From contig NZ_LDNB01000017.1 of the NCBI RefSeq assembly GCF_001026695.1, positions 124,206-188,205 on the forward strand: a DNA stretch of 64,000 bases. Direction: 5' to 3'. The notes beneath the pieces are model-generated. The model was not told where the DNA came from, did no database searches, and worked only from the letters and a program-made list of their open reading frames with translations. Both the position numbers and the translations under genes were made by a program. Source of the DNA: Neobacillus vireti (GTDB lineage: Bacteria > Bacillota > Bacilli > Bacillales > Cytobacillaceae). Of the stretch, positions 44,880 to 54,294 are shown piece after piece. The stretch's first letter is position 1; each line of letters begins with the position of its first letter.

Positions 44880-45074
44880 TTATTTTTTGACCCAAGTGTC
44901 CTCATTCTTTTTATATTTCTTTTTGACAGCACTCCAAGCTACTTTAAATGCGGTTTCTTCCTCTTTATATTCTTCATTGGCAGAATTAAATGCTTCGAAA
45001 AAGATTTCTTGTGCATGATGGGGTAAATGATCCTTAACTGAATCTGGTAAATCACTAAGTTTATGATATGGCAC
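44880..45074 (-). CDS. ChaB-family small protein
   Basis: A 64-residue ChaB domain: YHKLSDLPDSVKDHLPHHAQEIFFEAFNSANEEY, then EETAFKVAWSAVKKKY. The best start is the GTG at 45074, 9 nt after GGAGG; an ATG at 45083 abuts that site. ChaB was named after a cation transport regulator in E. coli, but the domain's role is not established. It is common in Bacillaceae, often with stress genes. Confidence 0.85.
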   Translation of the reverse strand: MPYHKLSDLPDSVKDHLPHHAQEIFFEAFNSANEEYKEEETAFKVAWSAVKKKYKKNEDTWVKK

Positions 45075-45226
45075 TTTTTTCATCCTCCTTTTATTTAAAT
45101 TGGTTAATTTGTATATAACCCAATAAATCAATCCCAAACTTACCAATACTCTATGGTGTTTGTCTAAAATAGCCCACGGTTTATCCTCTTTCTAGAAAGT
45201 CAACCTGGCTGCATGAGGAGATTTAT

Positions 45227-45280
45227 ATGACTTTTTTTAGTGACAATTATTCGGTTCAAGTAACAGGATACGTAACTTAA
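45227..45280 (+). CDS. 17-codon mini-ORF upstream of the betaine transporter
   Basis: GAGGAG 6 nt before an ATG encodes MTFFSDNYSVQVTGYVT and TAA. The ORF is 77 nt upstream of the transporter ATPase start and could be a leader or a chance frame. No hairpin was recognised after it. Confidence 0.25.
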   Translation: MTFFSDNYSVQVTGYVT

Positions 45281-45357
45281 TCTTATAAAGTAACATAAAA
45301 CAACAACATCTGGAAAAAATGTATATGATACGGTCATTATAAGAATGAGGTGACAGC

Positions 45358-46563
45358 ATGAATCCTTACATCGAGGTCAGAAATGTTTCTAAGATTTTTG
45401 GCAATAATTCGAAAGCAGCGATTGATCTATTGAGGCAGGGTAAGACCAAAAAGGAAATTTTAAAAGCAACAGGACAGACAGTTGGGGTAAAAAATGTTTC
45501 CTTCGAAATTTATCCCGGTGAAATTTTTGTCATCATGGGTTTATCCGGAAGTGGGAAATCCACTTTAATCCGCATGTTTAACAGGCTGATTGAGCCGACT
45601 ATCGGAGAAATACTGATAGAGAATGAAGATATCGTGAAGATGAGTGAGGCGAGACTGAGGAAAGTAAGACAGAAAAAGATTAGCATGGTGTTTCAAAACT
45701 TTGCTTTATTTCCTCATAAAACGATTGTGGAAAATACGGAATATGGGCTGGAAATCCAGAAGGTTCCCATAGAACAGCGCAGGAAGAGGGCATTAAGTGC
45801 CCTTGAGGTAGTCGGGTTAAAAGGGTACGAAAACCAGTTGCCTAAACAATTGAGCGGCGGTATGCAGCAGCGGGTTGGACTAGCTAGAGCACTAGCCAGT
45901 GACACCGATGTAATTTTGATGGACGAGGCATTCAGTGCGCTCGATCCGTTAATACGGAAGGATATGCAGGATGAACTGCTGGATATTCAAGAAAAATATA
46001 AGAAAACGATTATCTTTATCACCCATGATTTAGATGAAGCACTTCGCATAGGAGACAGGGTTGCGTTAATGAAGGATGGCAGCATCATCCAGCTGGGTAC
46101 ACCTGAACAAATTTTGATGAATCCTGCCAATGAATTTGTCGAGAAGTTTGTGGAAGATGTAGATTTAGCAAAAATATTAACCGCCTCCCATGTAATGAAA
46201 CGGGCAGAAAAAATTGGTGTCGACCGAGGACCGCGAGTAGCATTGGAGATTATGCGGAAGCAGGGATACTCCAGCATCTTTGTTGTTGATCGCAATCGAA
46301 GACTTTTGGGCGCCATTACCGCTGAGGAGGCACGGCAGGCCATTGAGCAGAATCAAACCATTGCAGATGTCATGACAACTGATATTCCAATTGTCTCCGG
46401 TGAAACATTACTTACAGATCTAATGGACGTAATGGCTACATCCAATGTACCCATTTCCGTTATCGATGAAGAAAACCGCTTGCAAGGAATTGTCATACGC
46501 GGAGCCGTCATCGGGGCATTGGCAGGAAATAAAGATTCTTTGAACGATTTGGAGGGCGAATGA
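45358..46563 (+). CDS. opuAA: glycine betaine/proline betaine ABC transporter ATPase (OpuAA/ProV)
   Basis: A 401-residue ATPase. Walker A is GLSGSGKST, signature LSGGMQQRVGLARAL, Walker B VILMDEAFSALDPLIR, followed by two C-terminal CBS domains (about 280-400) that sense ionic strength in OpuA. The N-terminal insert AIDLLRQGKTKKEILKATGQTVGV is typical of ProV/OpuAA. It energises uptake of osmoprotectants. The permease-binding protein gene begins 1 nt after its stop. Confidence 0.95.
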   Translation: MNPYIEVRNVSKIFGNNSKAAIDLLRQGKTKKEILKATGQTVGVKNVSFEIYPGEIFVIMGLSGSGKSTLIRMFNRLIEPTIGEILIENEDIVKMSEARLRKVRQKKISMVFQNFALFPHKTIVENTEYGLEIQKVPIEQRRKRALSALEVVGLKGYENQLPKQLSGGMQQRVGLARALASDTDVILMDEAFSALDPLIRKDMQDELLDIQEKYKKTIIFITHDLDEALRIGDRVALMKDGSIIQLGTPEQILMNPANEFVEKFVEDVDLAKILTASHVMKRAEKIGVDRGPRVALEIMRKQGYSSIFVVDRNRRLLGAITAEEARQAIEQNQTIADVMTTDIPIVSGETLLTDLMDVMATSNVPISVIDEENRLQGIVIRGAVIGALAGNKDSLNDLEGE

Positions 46564-46564
46564 G

Positions 46565-48292
46565 ATGAATGTACCGAAAATCCCTTTAGGAAATTGGGTA
46601 GATGTACTTGTCAAATGGGTAACCATTGCCTTTGCCGGATTGTTCGCCTTTTTAACCACCGTTATCGAGTCCCTATTAAATATTATTGTGGACGTATTAA
46701 GTGTTGGCCCGCCAATCATCTTAATCGCCGTTTTAACATTGTTAGTTGCCTATACCAGCAGATGGCCGTTAGGAATTTTTACGCTTATCAGTTTACTCTT
46801 GATCGATAATCTCGGCTATTGGGATTCCAGTATTCAAACCATTGCGATTGTTTTATTATCAGGATTACTCACCATCATCATTGGGATCCCAGTTGGAATC
46901 TGGAGTGCACAACGAAAAACGGTGCATCGAATCGTAACGCCGATTTTGGACTTTATGCAGACCATGCCGGCGTTTGTCTATTTAATTCCATCAATTTTAT
47001 TTTTTGGAATCGGAGTAGTACCGGGAATTATTGCCTCGTTTATTTTTGCGATTGCGCCAACAATCCGAATGACGAATCTGGGCATTAAGGAAGTTCCGAA
47101 GGATTTAATTGAAGCAGCCGATGCTTTTGGTTCCAGCAACAGCCAAAAATTATTTAAGGTTCAATTACCAATCGCCACACCAACGATTATGGCCGGGGTC
47201 AACCAAAGTATTATGCTGGCGCTTTCGATGGTGGTGACGGCTTCATTAGTTGGTGCACCGGGGCTTGGGGCAGATGTTTACCGGGCAGTCAGCCAAATTG
47301 ACGTAGGACGAGGCTTTGAAGCAGGATTATCGATTGTATTCATCGCTGTTATCCTCGATCGGATTTCGCAAAACTTACGAAAACCGGCCTATGAGAATGT
47401 GATCAAGAAAAAAATTGTCTTTTCCATCTTAGCTGTTCTGGTTATCGTGACAGCGATTGTGACAGGAATTACAAAAGAAACGGCTAAAAATAAGGATGGT
47501 AACAGCATTGGTGCCCAAACGGATTATAAAATTATCGGGATTGAACCTGGTGCAGGAATTATGGCACAAGCGAATCAAGCTATCAAAGAGTATCAGCTGA
47601 ATGATTGGCAGCTGGCGGAAGGTTCATCTGCCGCCATGACAGCTGAATTGAAGAAAGCATATGACCATAAGAAACCCATAATAATCACCGGTTGGGCACC
47701 GCATTGGATGTTCTCGACTTACGATCTTAAATTTCTGAAAGACCCAAAGAAATCCTTTGGTGAGGTTGAAGATATTCATACGATTGTAAGAAAAGGTCTG
47801 GAACAGGATGCTCCAGGTGCATATACCATCCTCGATCAATTTAACTGGAAACCCGCTGATATTGAAAAAGTGATGGTGGATATTAAAGATAGGATGGACC
47901 CAGCTGAAGCAGCGGATAAATGGATTAAGGCTAACGGGGACAAAGTGGCGCAATGGACAAAGGGTGCCGATGCAGGCAATGGGAAAAAAATCAATCTTGT
48001 CTATGTCGCTTGGGATACCGAAATCGCAAGTACAAATGTTATTGCTAAGGTTCTAGAGCAGAATGGCTATGATGTGAAATTAAGCCAAGTGGAGGTCGGT
48101 CCTATGTTTGCCGGTGTGGCCAACGGGAGTGTGGACGGTATGGTGGCCGCCTGGCTGCCTAGTACCCATAACGAATTTTATAAGCAATATAAGAACGATC
48201 TTGTTGATTTAGGAACCAACCTCCATGGAACCAAGAATGGACTGGTTGTACCAACGTATATGGATATTGATTCCATTGAAGATTTGAAGTAA
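46565..48292 (+). CDS. glycine betaine ABC transporter permease fused to substrate-binding domain (OpuABC type)
   Basis: A 575-residue fusion. Residues 1 to about 290 are the OpuAB/ProW permease with PVGIWSAQRK and the loop EVPKDLIEAADAFGSSNSQKLFKVQLPIATPTIMAG. A final helix near 290-310 (FSILAVLVIVTAIVTGI) anchors the binding domain, which begins near KIIGIEPGAGIMAQ and ends with DIDSIEDLK. B. subtilis OpuA has separate proteins; the fused form resembles lactococcal OpuA. It imports glycine betaine or a related osmolyte. Confidence 0.93.
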   Translation: MNVPKIPLGNWVDVLVKWVTIAFAGLFAFLTTVIESLLNIIVDVLSVGPPIILIAVLTLLVAYTSRWPLGIFTLISLLLIDNLGYWDSSIQTIAIVLLSGLLTIIIGIPVGIWSAQRKTVHRIVTPILDFMQTMPAFVYLIPSILFFGIGVVPGIIASFIFAIAPTIRMTNLGIKEVPKDLIEAADAFGSSNSQKLFKVQLPIATPTIMAGVNQSIMLALSMVVTASLVGAPGLGADVYRAVSQIDVGRGFEAGLSIVFIAVILDRISQNLRKPAYENVIKKKIVFSILAVLVIVTAIVTGITKETAKNKDGNSIGAQTDYKIIGIEPGAGIMAQANQAIKEYQLNDWQLAEGSSAAMTAELKKAYDHKKPIIITGWAPHWMFSTYDLKFLKDPKKSFGEVEDIHTIVRKGLEQDAPGAYTILDQFNWKPADIEKVMVDIKDRMDPAEAADKWIKANGDKVAQWTKGADAGNGKKINLVYVAWDTEIASTNVIAKVLEQNGYDVKLSQVEVGPMFAGVANGSVDGMVAAWLPSTHNEFYKQYKNDLVDLGTNLHGTKNGLVVPTYMDIDSIEDLK

Positions 48293-48385
48293 ATTATTGG
48301 GATTATCATTGCATTCGGTGGCAGCTAACTTGTTATATAAATTTAATTAACTTTCTTCCGTCTTGTACGGCGAAGCAGGAATTAT

Positions 48386-48436
48386 GGCGCCTGACCCCTG
48401 TCGAATTAACGCTTTAACGCTGCGGGGGCAGGCACC
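48386..48436. repeat. dispersed palindrome, GGCGCCTGACCCC type
   Basis: Arms GGCGCCTGACCCC (48386-48398) and GGGGGCAGGCACC (48424-48436) pair with two mismatches around a 25-nt spacer. It lies in the 557-nt gap between the transporter and pirin genes and is related to 8608-8648. Confidence 0.6.
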
Positions 48437-48605
48437 GATTTTCGGAAACTTAACGATATTGCACAAATCTGTACATCTTCTCTTAAATCTGAGAGACCAA
48501 GAAAAAAATACAAGTGCTTTAAAACTCACTCAAGTTAAATGAAAAGCAATTTACAGAAGTAAATAAATTGCGCAAGCAATGTCTGAACAAAGCTATCTAA
48601 TATTT

Positions 48606-48688
48606 AAAGGAGAAGAATATTTCAGCATGAAATTAAGAAATGCAAAAAAATACTCTTAATTCGAGATATTTTTATTGCATTTTTTTTA
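48606..48688 (+). terminator. terminator-like hairpin overlapping a 10-codon frame
   Basis: AAATGCAA (48638-48645) pairs with TTGCATTT (48675-48682), with extra pairing inside, and eight T end the element. AAAGGAGAAG at 48606 precedes an ATG at 48627 that encodes only MKLRNAKKYS and stops inside the stem loop. It may be a plain terminator or a leader attenuator. The rest of the gap holds no gene. Confidence 0.5.
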
Positions 48689-48849
48689 CTTGAGGAGTAA
48701 AGTGATAGTAACGAACCGAAAATAAATTAGTAAATTAAGAACCCTTTTACTTGTGGTAAAATGCTATGTTATTAATTTTTTATTCATCACTTGACTAGTA
48801 AATTGAAATAAATCCACATCAGGGTAGCTATTAAAGGAGAGAAATAGAA

Positions 48850-49863
48850 GTGAATAACAAAATCATGAAAATACAAAAATTAGGATTTCCGTGGGAGACA
48901 GAAGATCCGTTCCTGATGACAGTACATCATAAAGATGCGTATCCTTCAGGAAATGACCAGCAGGGTCCTAACGTTTCATTGGAAGGCAGAAATCTTGGCG
49001 AGGATTTTACGTTACGTGATGGTTTTAGAATGTATCATGGTAAAACCGTTCCGGGATTTCCTGTACATCCCCACAGAGGTTTTGAAACGGTAACCGTCGT
49101 TCTTGAAGGTCTTATTGATCATTTTGATTCATATGGGTCCGTAGGACGATTCGGGAATGGAGATGTTCAGTGGATGACAGCAGGTAAGGGTGCACAGCAT
49201 ACTGAAATGTTTCCTCTCGTCCATCAGGACAAAGGCAATCCACTTGAATTCTTTCAGATATGGCTGAATCTACCCGCAAAAGATAAATTCGCTGATCCTG
49301 AATATAAAATGTTATGGGCTGAAGATGTACCGGAAGCACAATCAGCGGCTGCTAATGGACAGAAAACGACCGTAAGACTAATTGCCGGAAGTGTGATGGG
49401 CAAGTCTAGTTTAGAACCAAACTCTGCTTCTTGGGCAAACGATAAAAATCATCATGTGGGAATCTACCTTATTCATATGGAGCCGGAAGCAGTCTACACC
49501 CTGCCGTCAGTTTCAGCGACAATGACGAGAAATATATACTATTATCAGGGAGATAAACTAAATATAGACGAAACAGCGATTGAAACGTACCATCGTGTAA
49601 AGCTTGCTGGTGATCAGGCAATCACGATTACAAATGGATCATCTGATAGCTATATGCTGCTCCTAGAGGGTGAGCCGATACAAGAACCTGTCGTATCCTA
49701 TGGACCGTTTGTAATGAATACTGAGCAGGAAATTCGTGATGCATTCAGGGAGTATCAAAATACAAAATTTGGAGGCTGGCCATGGGACCGTCCAGATCCT
49801 GTAAATAAGCGTGAGTCAGGAAGATTCGCACGTCATGCGGATGGAAGAGTTGAAAAAAGGTAA
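48850..49863 (+). CDS. pirin-family protein
   Basis: A 337-residue bicupin. The metal site is recognisable in FPVHPHRGFETVTVVLEG and the following GDVQWMTAGKGAQHTEMF, where pirins bind iron through His, His, His and Glu. Bacterial pirins include quercetin-degrading enzymes such as YhhW, and others are regulatory. The start is a GTG after AAAGGAG. It is monocistronic. Confidence 0.9.
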   Translation: MNNKIMKIQKLGFPWETEDPFLMTVHHKDAYPSGNDQQGPNVSLEGRNLGEDFTLRDGFRMYHGKTVPGFPVHPHRGFETVTVVLEGLIDHFDSYGSVGRFGNGDVQWMTAGKGAQHTEMFPLVHQDKGNPLEFFQIWLNLPAKDKFADPEYKMLWAEDVPEAQSAAANGQKTTVRLIAGSVMGKSSLEPNSASWANDKNHHVGIYLIHMEPEAVYTLPSVSATMTRNIYYYQGDKLNIDETAIETYHRVKLAGDQAITITNGSSDSYMLLLEGEPIQEPVVSYGPFVMNTEQEIRDAFREYQNTKFGGWPWDRPDPVNKRESGRFARHADGRVEKR

Positions 49864-49927
49864 CCACTATTCATAAAATGTAAAGTTAGCAGATGATCGT
49901 GTTCATCCTGCATAATCATTATTTACA

Positions 49928-50038
49928 GACTTCGGAAACGGTCCAGATTTCAAACCAAAAGCAGTTCAAGAAGATTTAGTAAATCAAATGTTAGATCAAT
50001 TAGTTTCTTGGTCAAAAGCAATATTCACACTCAGATAA
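49928..50038 (+). pseudogene. remnant of an NAD(P)H-dependent FMN reductase-like gene
   Basis: A 36-codon open stretch encodes DFGNGPDFKPKAVQEDL then VNQMLDQLVSWSKAI and stop. This resembles the C-terminal tail of YwqN-type NAD(P)H-dependent oxidoreductases (DQLVWWAKAL-like). There is no start codon with a ribosome site, and a stop lies just upstream. The rest of the gene is missing. Confidence 0.45.
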
Positions 50039-50103
50039 TTAATAAAGAATTGAATTGCTGGAACTGACACCATGTGCAAGTAATTATGCACATAACTTAA
50101 CAT

Positions 50104-50144
50104 AGCAAAAAGGATTGTCCTATAACCTGACAACCCTTTTTGCT
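50104..50144. terminator. bidirectional terminator
   Basis: AGCAAAAAGGATTGTC and GACAACCCTTTTTGCT form a 16-nt stem with one mismatch. It ends just before the stop of the reverse stress gene and serves mainly that gene. Confidence 0.8.
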
Positions 50145-50145
50145 G

Positions 50146-50634
50146 TTATTTATTTAATTCAACCGTTTCATTAACATCTGTCGATTTAGAACTTTGTCCT
50201 GTCATGCGTTTATAGAGAAAGGCAATTTTCTTCTTAAAATTACCGGTTTCCCAATATTCGGCTGCTTCCGCTTTTACCTTTATCAAGATAACGTTAGGAT
50301 CATCATAAGAAGTTTGCATAATTTTCTCATATACTTTGGTCCACAATTCCTTTTTCTTGTCTAAATCATCAACAATTTCTGCCCTTCCACGGACGGAAAC
50401 ATAGGATTTACCTGCATAAGCCACATTAACATCTTGATCATGTAAAATTTCTTCATATTTATTAGTCTCTTTTTTAGTGAAAAACCATAAGTCACCATCA
50501 AACTCTACTTCTTGTGTTTTCATAGGACGAGAAACAAGCCCTTCTTCAGTTACCGTAGTCAGCATGGCCGTGTCTACGTCTTTGATTAACTCTCTTAATG
50601 TTTCCATTTCTTCTTGTTTCATCATATTAGACAT
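50146..50634 (-). CDS. pyridoxamine 5'-phosphate oxidase-like general stress protein (YdaG/GsiB-26 type)
   Basis: A 162-residue split-barrel flavin-binding protein: AMLTTVTEEGLVSRPMKTQEVEFDGDLWFFTKKETNKYEEI and VNVAYAGKSYVSVRGRAEIVDD, then AEYWETG. It matches B. subtilis general stress protein 26 (YdaG) in length and motifs. The ATG at 50634 is 7 nt after GAGG. A sigma-B promoter would be expected, but no clear match is visible upstream. Catalytic activity is unproven in the family. Confidence 0.85.
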   Translation of the reverse strand: MSNMMKQEEMETLRELIKDVDTAMLTTVTEEGLVSRPMKTQEVEFDGDLWFFTKKETNKYEEILHDQDVNVAYAGKSYVSVRGRAEIVDDLDKKKELWTKVYEKIMQTSYDDPNVILIKVKAEAAEYWETGNFKKKIAFLYKRMTGQSSKSTDVNETVELNK

Positions 50635-50870
50635 TTCCATCACCTCATTAATGTTTATAGAGGTAATCTACCCTTTACACCAACTTTTATTCAAATATGG
50701 CGGATTACTAACTAACTCTAACAAAATGAAACTTTAATGGAGCAATTAAAAAGTCTAATTTCTTCGCATTAAATAGAAACATTTCGATATAAAGATATTA
50801 TGCCGTGAATAAATTACAATTTTTCTCACCAACTTAAGAAATAAACAAATTAGAGAAGTAGGTGTAATAG

Positions 50871-51971
50871 ATGCCGCGAAATTGTTATCGGGTATTCACT
50901 ATAATTTCTTTAACCTTGGTCATTTTATCATCCTGTAATCCTTCAAAAAGAAAAGAGGTTAGCCCAGAAAATAAAGCTCCACGAGAAGTATTAGGCTTTT
51001 ACACAGAGAAGGAAGGAAGTTTTCCAGGGTCGCAACCTACTGTTAATTCGCAATTCACGAATTTAAGCAGCATTGCGCCATTTTGGTACAAGCTTGATGA
51101 TAAGCGTCCAGGCAGTCTTATAGATTCCGTTACAGCAGATCATAAGAGAATGGTTATCAAGAGCGCTCATGATAATCATGTGAAGGTATATTTAGTTGTC
51201 CACAACCTTTTTTATGAAACCCTGGAAAAGGGCAAACAAGTGGCGAGTAATGTCATCAATAACGATATTAACCGCAATGTTTTCATTCAGAATTTACGAA
51301 ATGAAATAAATCAGTTCGGATATGACGGTATTAATATAGACATGGAAAATTTGAATTTGAATGACCGGGATTCCTTTAGTATGATGATTAAAAAATTGTG
51401 TGATGTGCTGCATCGTGATGGGAAAGCAGTAACCGTTTCAGTCCCAGCAAACACAGGTGATTCGCGGGCGAATCCGTGGTCACCGTGGTTTGATTATGCA
51501 AAGCTTGGTCAATTTGCAGATGGGTTAATGATCATGACTTACGATGAACACAACGCAAAAACAACACCCGGCTCAACAGCATCGTTGGATTGGACAGAAA
51601 CAACGATTCGTTATGCTTTGAATAAAGGAGTACCACCGTCCAAAATTATTCTCGGTATCGCTGGTTATGGGTGGGACTGGGACACAACAGCGAACAAAGC
51701 CGTTTATAGCTCATATGCACTATTAAAGGGGCATATAACAAAATATAAAGCTGACGTTTTGTGGGATACCCGTTCGCAAACACCTTATTTCGGTTATGTA
51801 GATGAAAAAAAACATAGCCACCAGGTCTGGTTTGAAAATAGCAAAAGTCTCCGGACTAAGCTAAACTTGGTGGAAAAGTATAACTTACAAGGAATCGGGA
51901 TTTGGCGACTCGGCTTAGAAGATCCAAAGTACTGGACGGTCATATCAGAGAAGATAAAAGTAAAAAAATGA
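50871..51971 (+). CDS. GH18-family lipoprotein, spore cortex/peptidoglycan hydrolase-like
   Basis: A 366-residue glycoside hydrolase 18. A signal peptide with lipobox LSSC (Cys22) predicts membrane anchoring. The catalytic stretch DGINIDME has Asp152 to Glu159, close to the DGVNIDFE of YaaH/SleL/YdhD N-acetylglucosaminidases. MTYDEHNAKTTPGS and GYGWDW are further GH18 landmarks. There are no LysM domains, unlike YaaH. A role in cortex or wall cleavage is likely by family. Confidence 0.9.
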   Translation: MPRNCYRVFTIISLTLVILSSCNPSKRKEVSPENKAPREVLGFYTEKEGSFPGSQPTVNSQFTNLSSIAPFWYKLDDKRPGSLIDSVTADHKRMVIKSAHDNHVKVYLVVHNLFYETLEKGKQVASNVINNDINRNVFIQNLRNEINQFGYDGINIDMENLNLNDRDSFSMMIKKLCDVLHRDGKAVTVSVPANTGDSRANPWSPWFDYAKLGQFADGLMIMTYDEHNAKTTPGSTASLDWTETTIRYALNKGVPPSKIILGIAGYGWDWDTTANKAVYSSYALLKGHITKYKADVLWDTRSQTPYFGYVDEKKHSHQVWFENSKSLRTKLNLVEKYNLQGIGIWRLGLEDPKYWTVISEKIKVKK

Positions 51972-52122
51972 TGTTGTAAGTATAATGTGCGTATTACTTG
52001 GCAAAAACTGCGCCCAATTGTTGATTGTATTTAAAATATTTTGGCTGCATCAGTGTTGTTCTAAAGGAACGAAATGAATTATAATAACAACATTGAATGT
52101 ACAGAATACGGAGGAGAAACGA

Positions 52123-52443
52123 TTGAAATTTCCAAATGATGCTGATGGGGATGCATTACGTAGTTTATATAAAGATGGACTAGATTTTAAAAAACAACAA
52201 TCAGTGGACTTTTTTGTTGCCTTGCCCGATAAAGCAACAGGTGAAAAATTATTGCAAGTACTAAAAGGAGAAGGATTCAATTGTTTCCTAGAGGAAGACG
52301 ACGAAACAGAAGAGTGGGCCTGTTGCTGCTCTAAAAGAATGCTTTTAAATTACAATGAATTAATTAAAATTCAGAATAAATTAGATAGCTTAAGTAAATC
52401 ACACGGTGGTTATTCTGACGGTTGGGGCGTATTTGTTGATTAA
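52123..52443 (+). CDS. RraB-like (ribonuclease E inhibitor RraB family) protein
   Basis: A 106-residue acidic protein beginning MKFPNDADGDALRSLYKDGLDF and ending GGYSDGWGVFVD, with VDFFVALPDKATGEKLLQVL between. This fits the RraB/DUF695-type fold. RNase E inhibition is known only from E. coli; here the function is open since Bacillaceae use RNase Y. The TTG at 52123 is 7 nt after GGAGGAG. Confidence 0.75.
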   Translation: MKFPNDADGDALRSLYKDGLDFKKQQSVDFFVALPDKATGEKLLQVLKGEGFNCFLEEDDETEEWACCCSKRMLLNYNELIKIQNKLDSLSKSHGGYSDGWGVFVD

Positions 52444-52483
52444 AATAAATGAGTGAATCTAAGATATATCCATAGATAAAGAG

Positions 52484-52529
52484 AAATAAAGTGCCAGGTC
52501 CATTCTATTTTGGTCCTGGCACTTTATTT
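52484..52529. terminator. bidirectional terminator built from the GTGCCAGG palindrome
   Basis: AAATAAAGTGCCAGG and CCTGGCACTTTATTT form a perfect 15-nt stem with additional TCCA/TGG pairing inside. ATAAAGTGCCAGG is shared with the element at 59699-59750. It lies between convergent genes. Confidence 0.75.
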
Positions 52530-52573
52530 TGCAGAGTATGAAACAACGAAGAAGAAACCTCCTCCTTGTTCCC

Positions 52574-53632
52574 CTAATCCATCACCTTTTTTTCACCTAT
52601 CTCCTTAAGACCAGCGCGGATCAGCAGAAAAACGACTATCCACGAAGCAATTATCAAAAAGGCCTGTCCAAAGGGAAACATACCGGTAATAGGAGTATCC
52701 CATAGAGCATGCATCAACACGACTAAGAAAAAGACCCGTAAAAATTTATATTTAACCAACGTATTCAGCTTAAAGGGATGGTCCCCTTGTACCCGGCAAA
52801 ACGCGGCCCCTGTAAGAGCGGCCCAGGCAACATGCCCGCCCGGGGCTAAAAGCCCGCGCCAAAGGATTGTGGTATAAAGATTTTGGGCATCCCCGGACAT
52901 GAGCGACCTAAGGGCATATCCTGCCGTTTCAAATGCAGCAAATCCAGCTCCAACGGCTGCCCCAATGAGCAGTCCATTAAGAATGTACCTGTATTTTCGG
53001 TAGCGAACAAAACTAATGACCGTGATTGCTTTGGCCAGCTCCTCGGCAATTCCAATCGTAATCGGATTGATTATATTTTTCAAAATATCAAAAAACACAA
53101 GCGCAACTAACATGGAGAGAATCCCGCCAATCAACACAACATATATAATCCGGTAAATGGCTATATTTTGCGGGGCATTCATCTCCCAGAAGAAGATTAA
53201 TGTTGTCAACGGGACCGCAAATGCCCCAACAATGATAAGCCCTGGGATAAAGTTCACATTTCCAAAATAGTCAACGCCTATGTAAAATCCTGCGAATGCT
53301 AGAAGCGCAACGATAAACATCCTTGCAAATAGCCAAGGCTTGGGCCATGTATCCGTTACTTCCGAAATTTTAGGTGTCGTAAGCGCCGTCCCTACGATAA
53401 ATAGCCGCTCCGCCTCTAATTCGCTATGATTTCGGAAAACACGGGAAAATACGTTTTGAAATTTTGGTTCAATCGATCGTTCAATTCTCGGGACCATATC
53501 TACATAATGGGCAAACTCATAAAAAAAGCTGTTTTCATCCTCTTCCATGTTATTCTTAACAAACGTTTCACCGCAGCTAATGCAGAACTTTACTCCATCC
53601 GGATTTGTATAAACACATTGCGGGCACTTCAA
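52574..53632 (-). CDS. PrsW-family intramembrane metalloprotease with N-terminal zinc ribbon
   Basis: A 352-residue protein. Residues 1-22 form a zinc ribbon with CPQC and CISC (Cys3, 6, 17, 20). About seven membrane segments follow. PrsW motifs are IAEELAKAI, GAGFAAFETAGYAL, GGHVAWAAL and MHALWDTP, giving the glutamates and histidines of the metalloprotease site. B. subtilis PrsW cleaves the anti-sigma factor RsiW but lacks this ribbon. The TTG at 53632 is 8 nt after GGGGG. Confidence 0.9.
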   Translation of the reverse strand: MKCPQCVYTNPDGVKFCISCGETFVKNNMEEDENSFFYEFAHYVDMVPRIERSIEPKFQNVFSRVFRNHSELEAERLFIVGTALTTPKISEVTDTWPKPWLFARMFIVALLAFAGFYIGVDYFGNVNFIPGLIIVGAFAVPLTTLIFFWEMNAPQNIAIYRIIYVVLIGGILSMLVALVFFDILKNIINPITIGIAEELAKAITVISFVRYRKYRYILNGLLIGAAVGAGFAAFETAGYALRSLMSGDAQNLYTTILWRGLLAPGGHVAWAALTGAAFCRVQGDHPFKLNTLVKYKFLRVFFLVVLMHALWDTPITGMFPFGQAFLIIASWIVVFLLIRAGLKEIGEKKVMD

Positions 53633-54066
53633 TTAATTTCCCCCCACTTAATTTTATCGATAAACATATTGGCGTTTTCCATCGAATCATTTTGTGAATT
53701 AGTTCAAATGTGGAAATTTTTGAATAGTAAAATTGCTTATTGCATGGATGCCAATGACGTATCCCCTAAAAAATGAATAGCAACCTCAAAAAAAGTATGC
53801 CCAACTAATGGAAATATAATTGAAAAACAAATAGATACACGTGATGGAATAGGATGAAATCCAGGAACTTTAGACATTGGTGGTCCTATTTTCTCAGTAG
53901 GATTGATCAAAGGGTAAAGCACGGGGACCACACAGATCATTTTGTATGCTCAATTTTGGGTGCAGCTCTAACTAGGAGACAAGGTCAGGGCGGAGAATGA
54001 AAGTGAATAAACATTAATTTTAGGCTAACTATATAAAGAGTTAATATGAAAAAGGTGATGACTTCG
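53633..54066. other. gap with no supported gene
   Basis: A 67-codon reverse frame (53737-53940) lacks a good ribosome site and matches nothing I know. No strong hairpin or promoter was recognised. Confidence 0.4.
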
Positions 54067-54294
54067 ATGGAGCAATTAAAAATAACTAACATGATTATTG
54101 ATGACGATTTTGCTGTAGATGAATATGTGACTGCTGAATTTAAATACAATCATAAAACATATAGTATGACATTTAAAAAAGCAGACCTTGAAATCATCAA
54201 TTCCTGGGTTTTTGAGGATGTTACCTCATTTCCAGCATATGTACCAGAAGAAGTAGTGGAATCAATTAGAGATGAGGTCACAAAAAGAATCTAG
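54067..54294 (+). CDS. small protein of unknown function
   Basis: A 75-residue acidic protein, MEQLKITNMIIDDDFAVDEYV to the C-terminus EVVESIRDEVTKRI, predicted to be a small alpha/beta fold with no membrane segment. The ATG at 54067 is 7 nt after AAAGGTGAT, which decides the start over the ATG at 54046. Not recognised. Confidence 0.65.
   Translation: MEQLKITNMIIDDDFAVDEYVTAEFKYNHKTYSMTFKKADLEIINSWVFEDVTSFPAYVPEEVVESIRDEVTKRI

Noticed and set aside
50640-50720. Sigma-B promoter for the general stress protein gene
   Set aside because: A GGGTAG-like -10 is present but the -35 spacing (about 16 nt) and sequence are poor.
53737-53940. 67-codon reverse frame
   Set aside because: No convincing ribosome site, no recognisable domain, and composition like noncoding neighbours.
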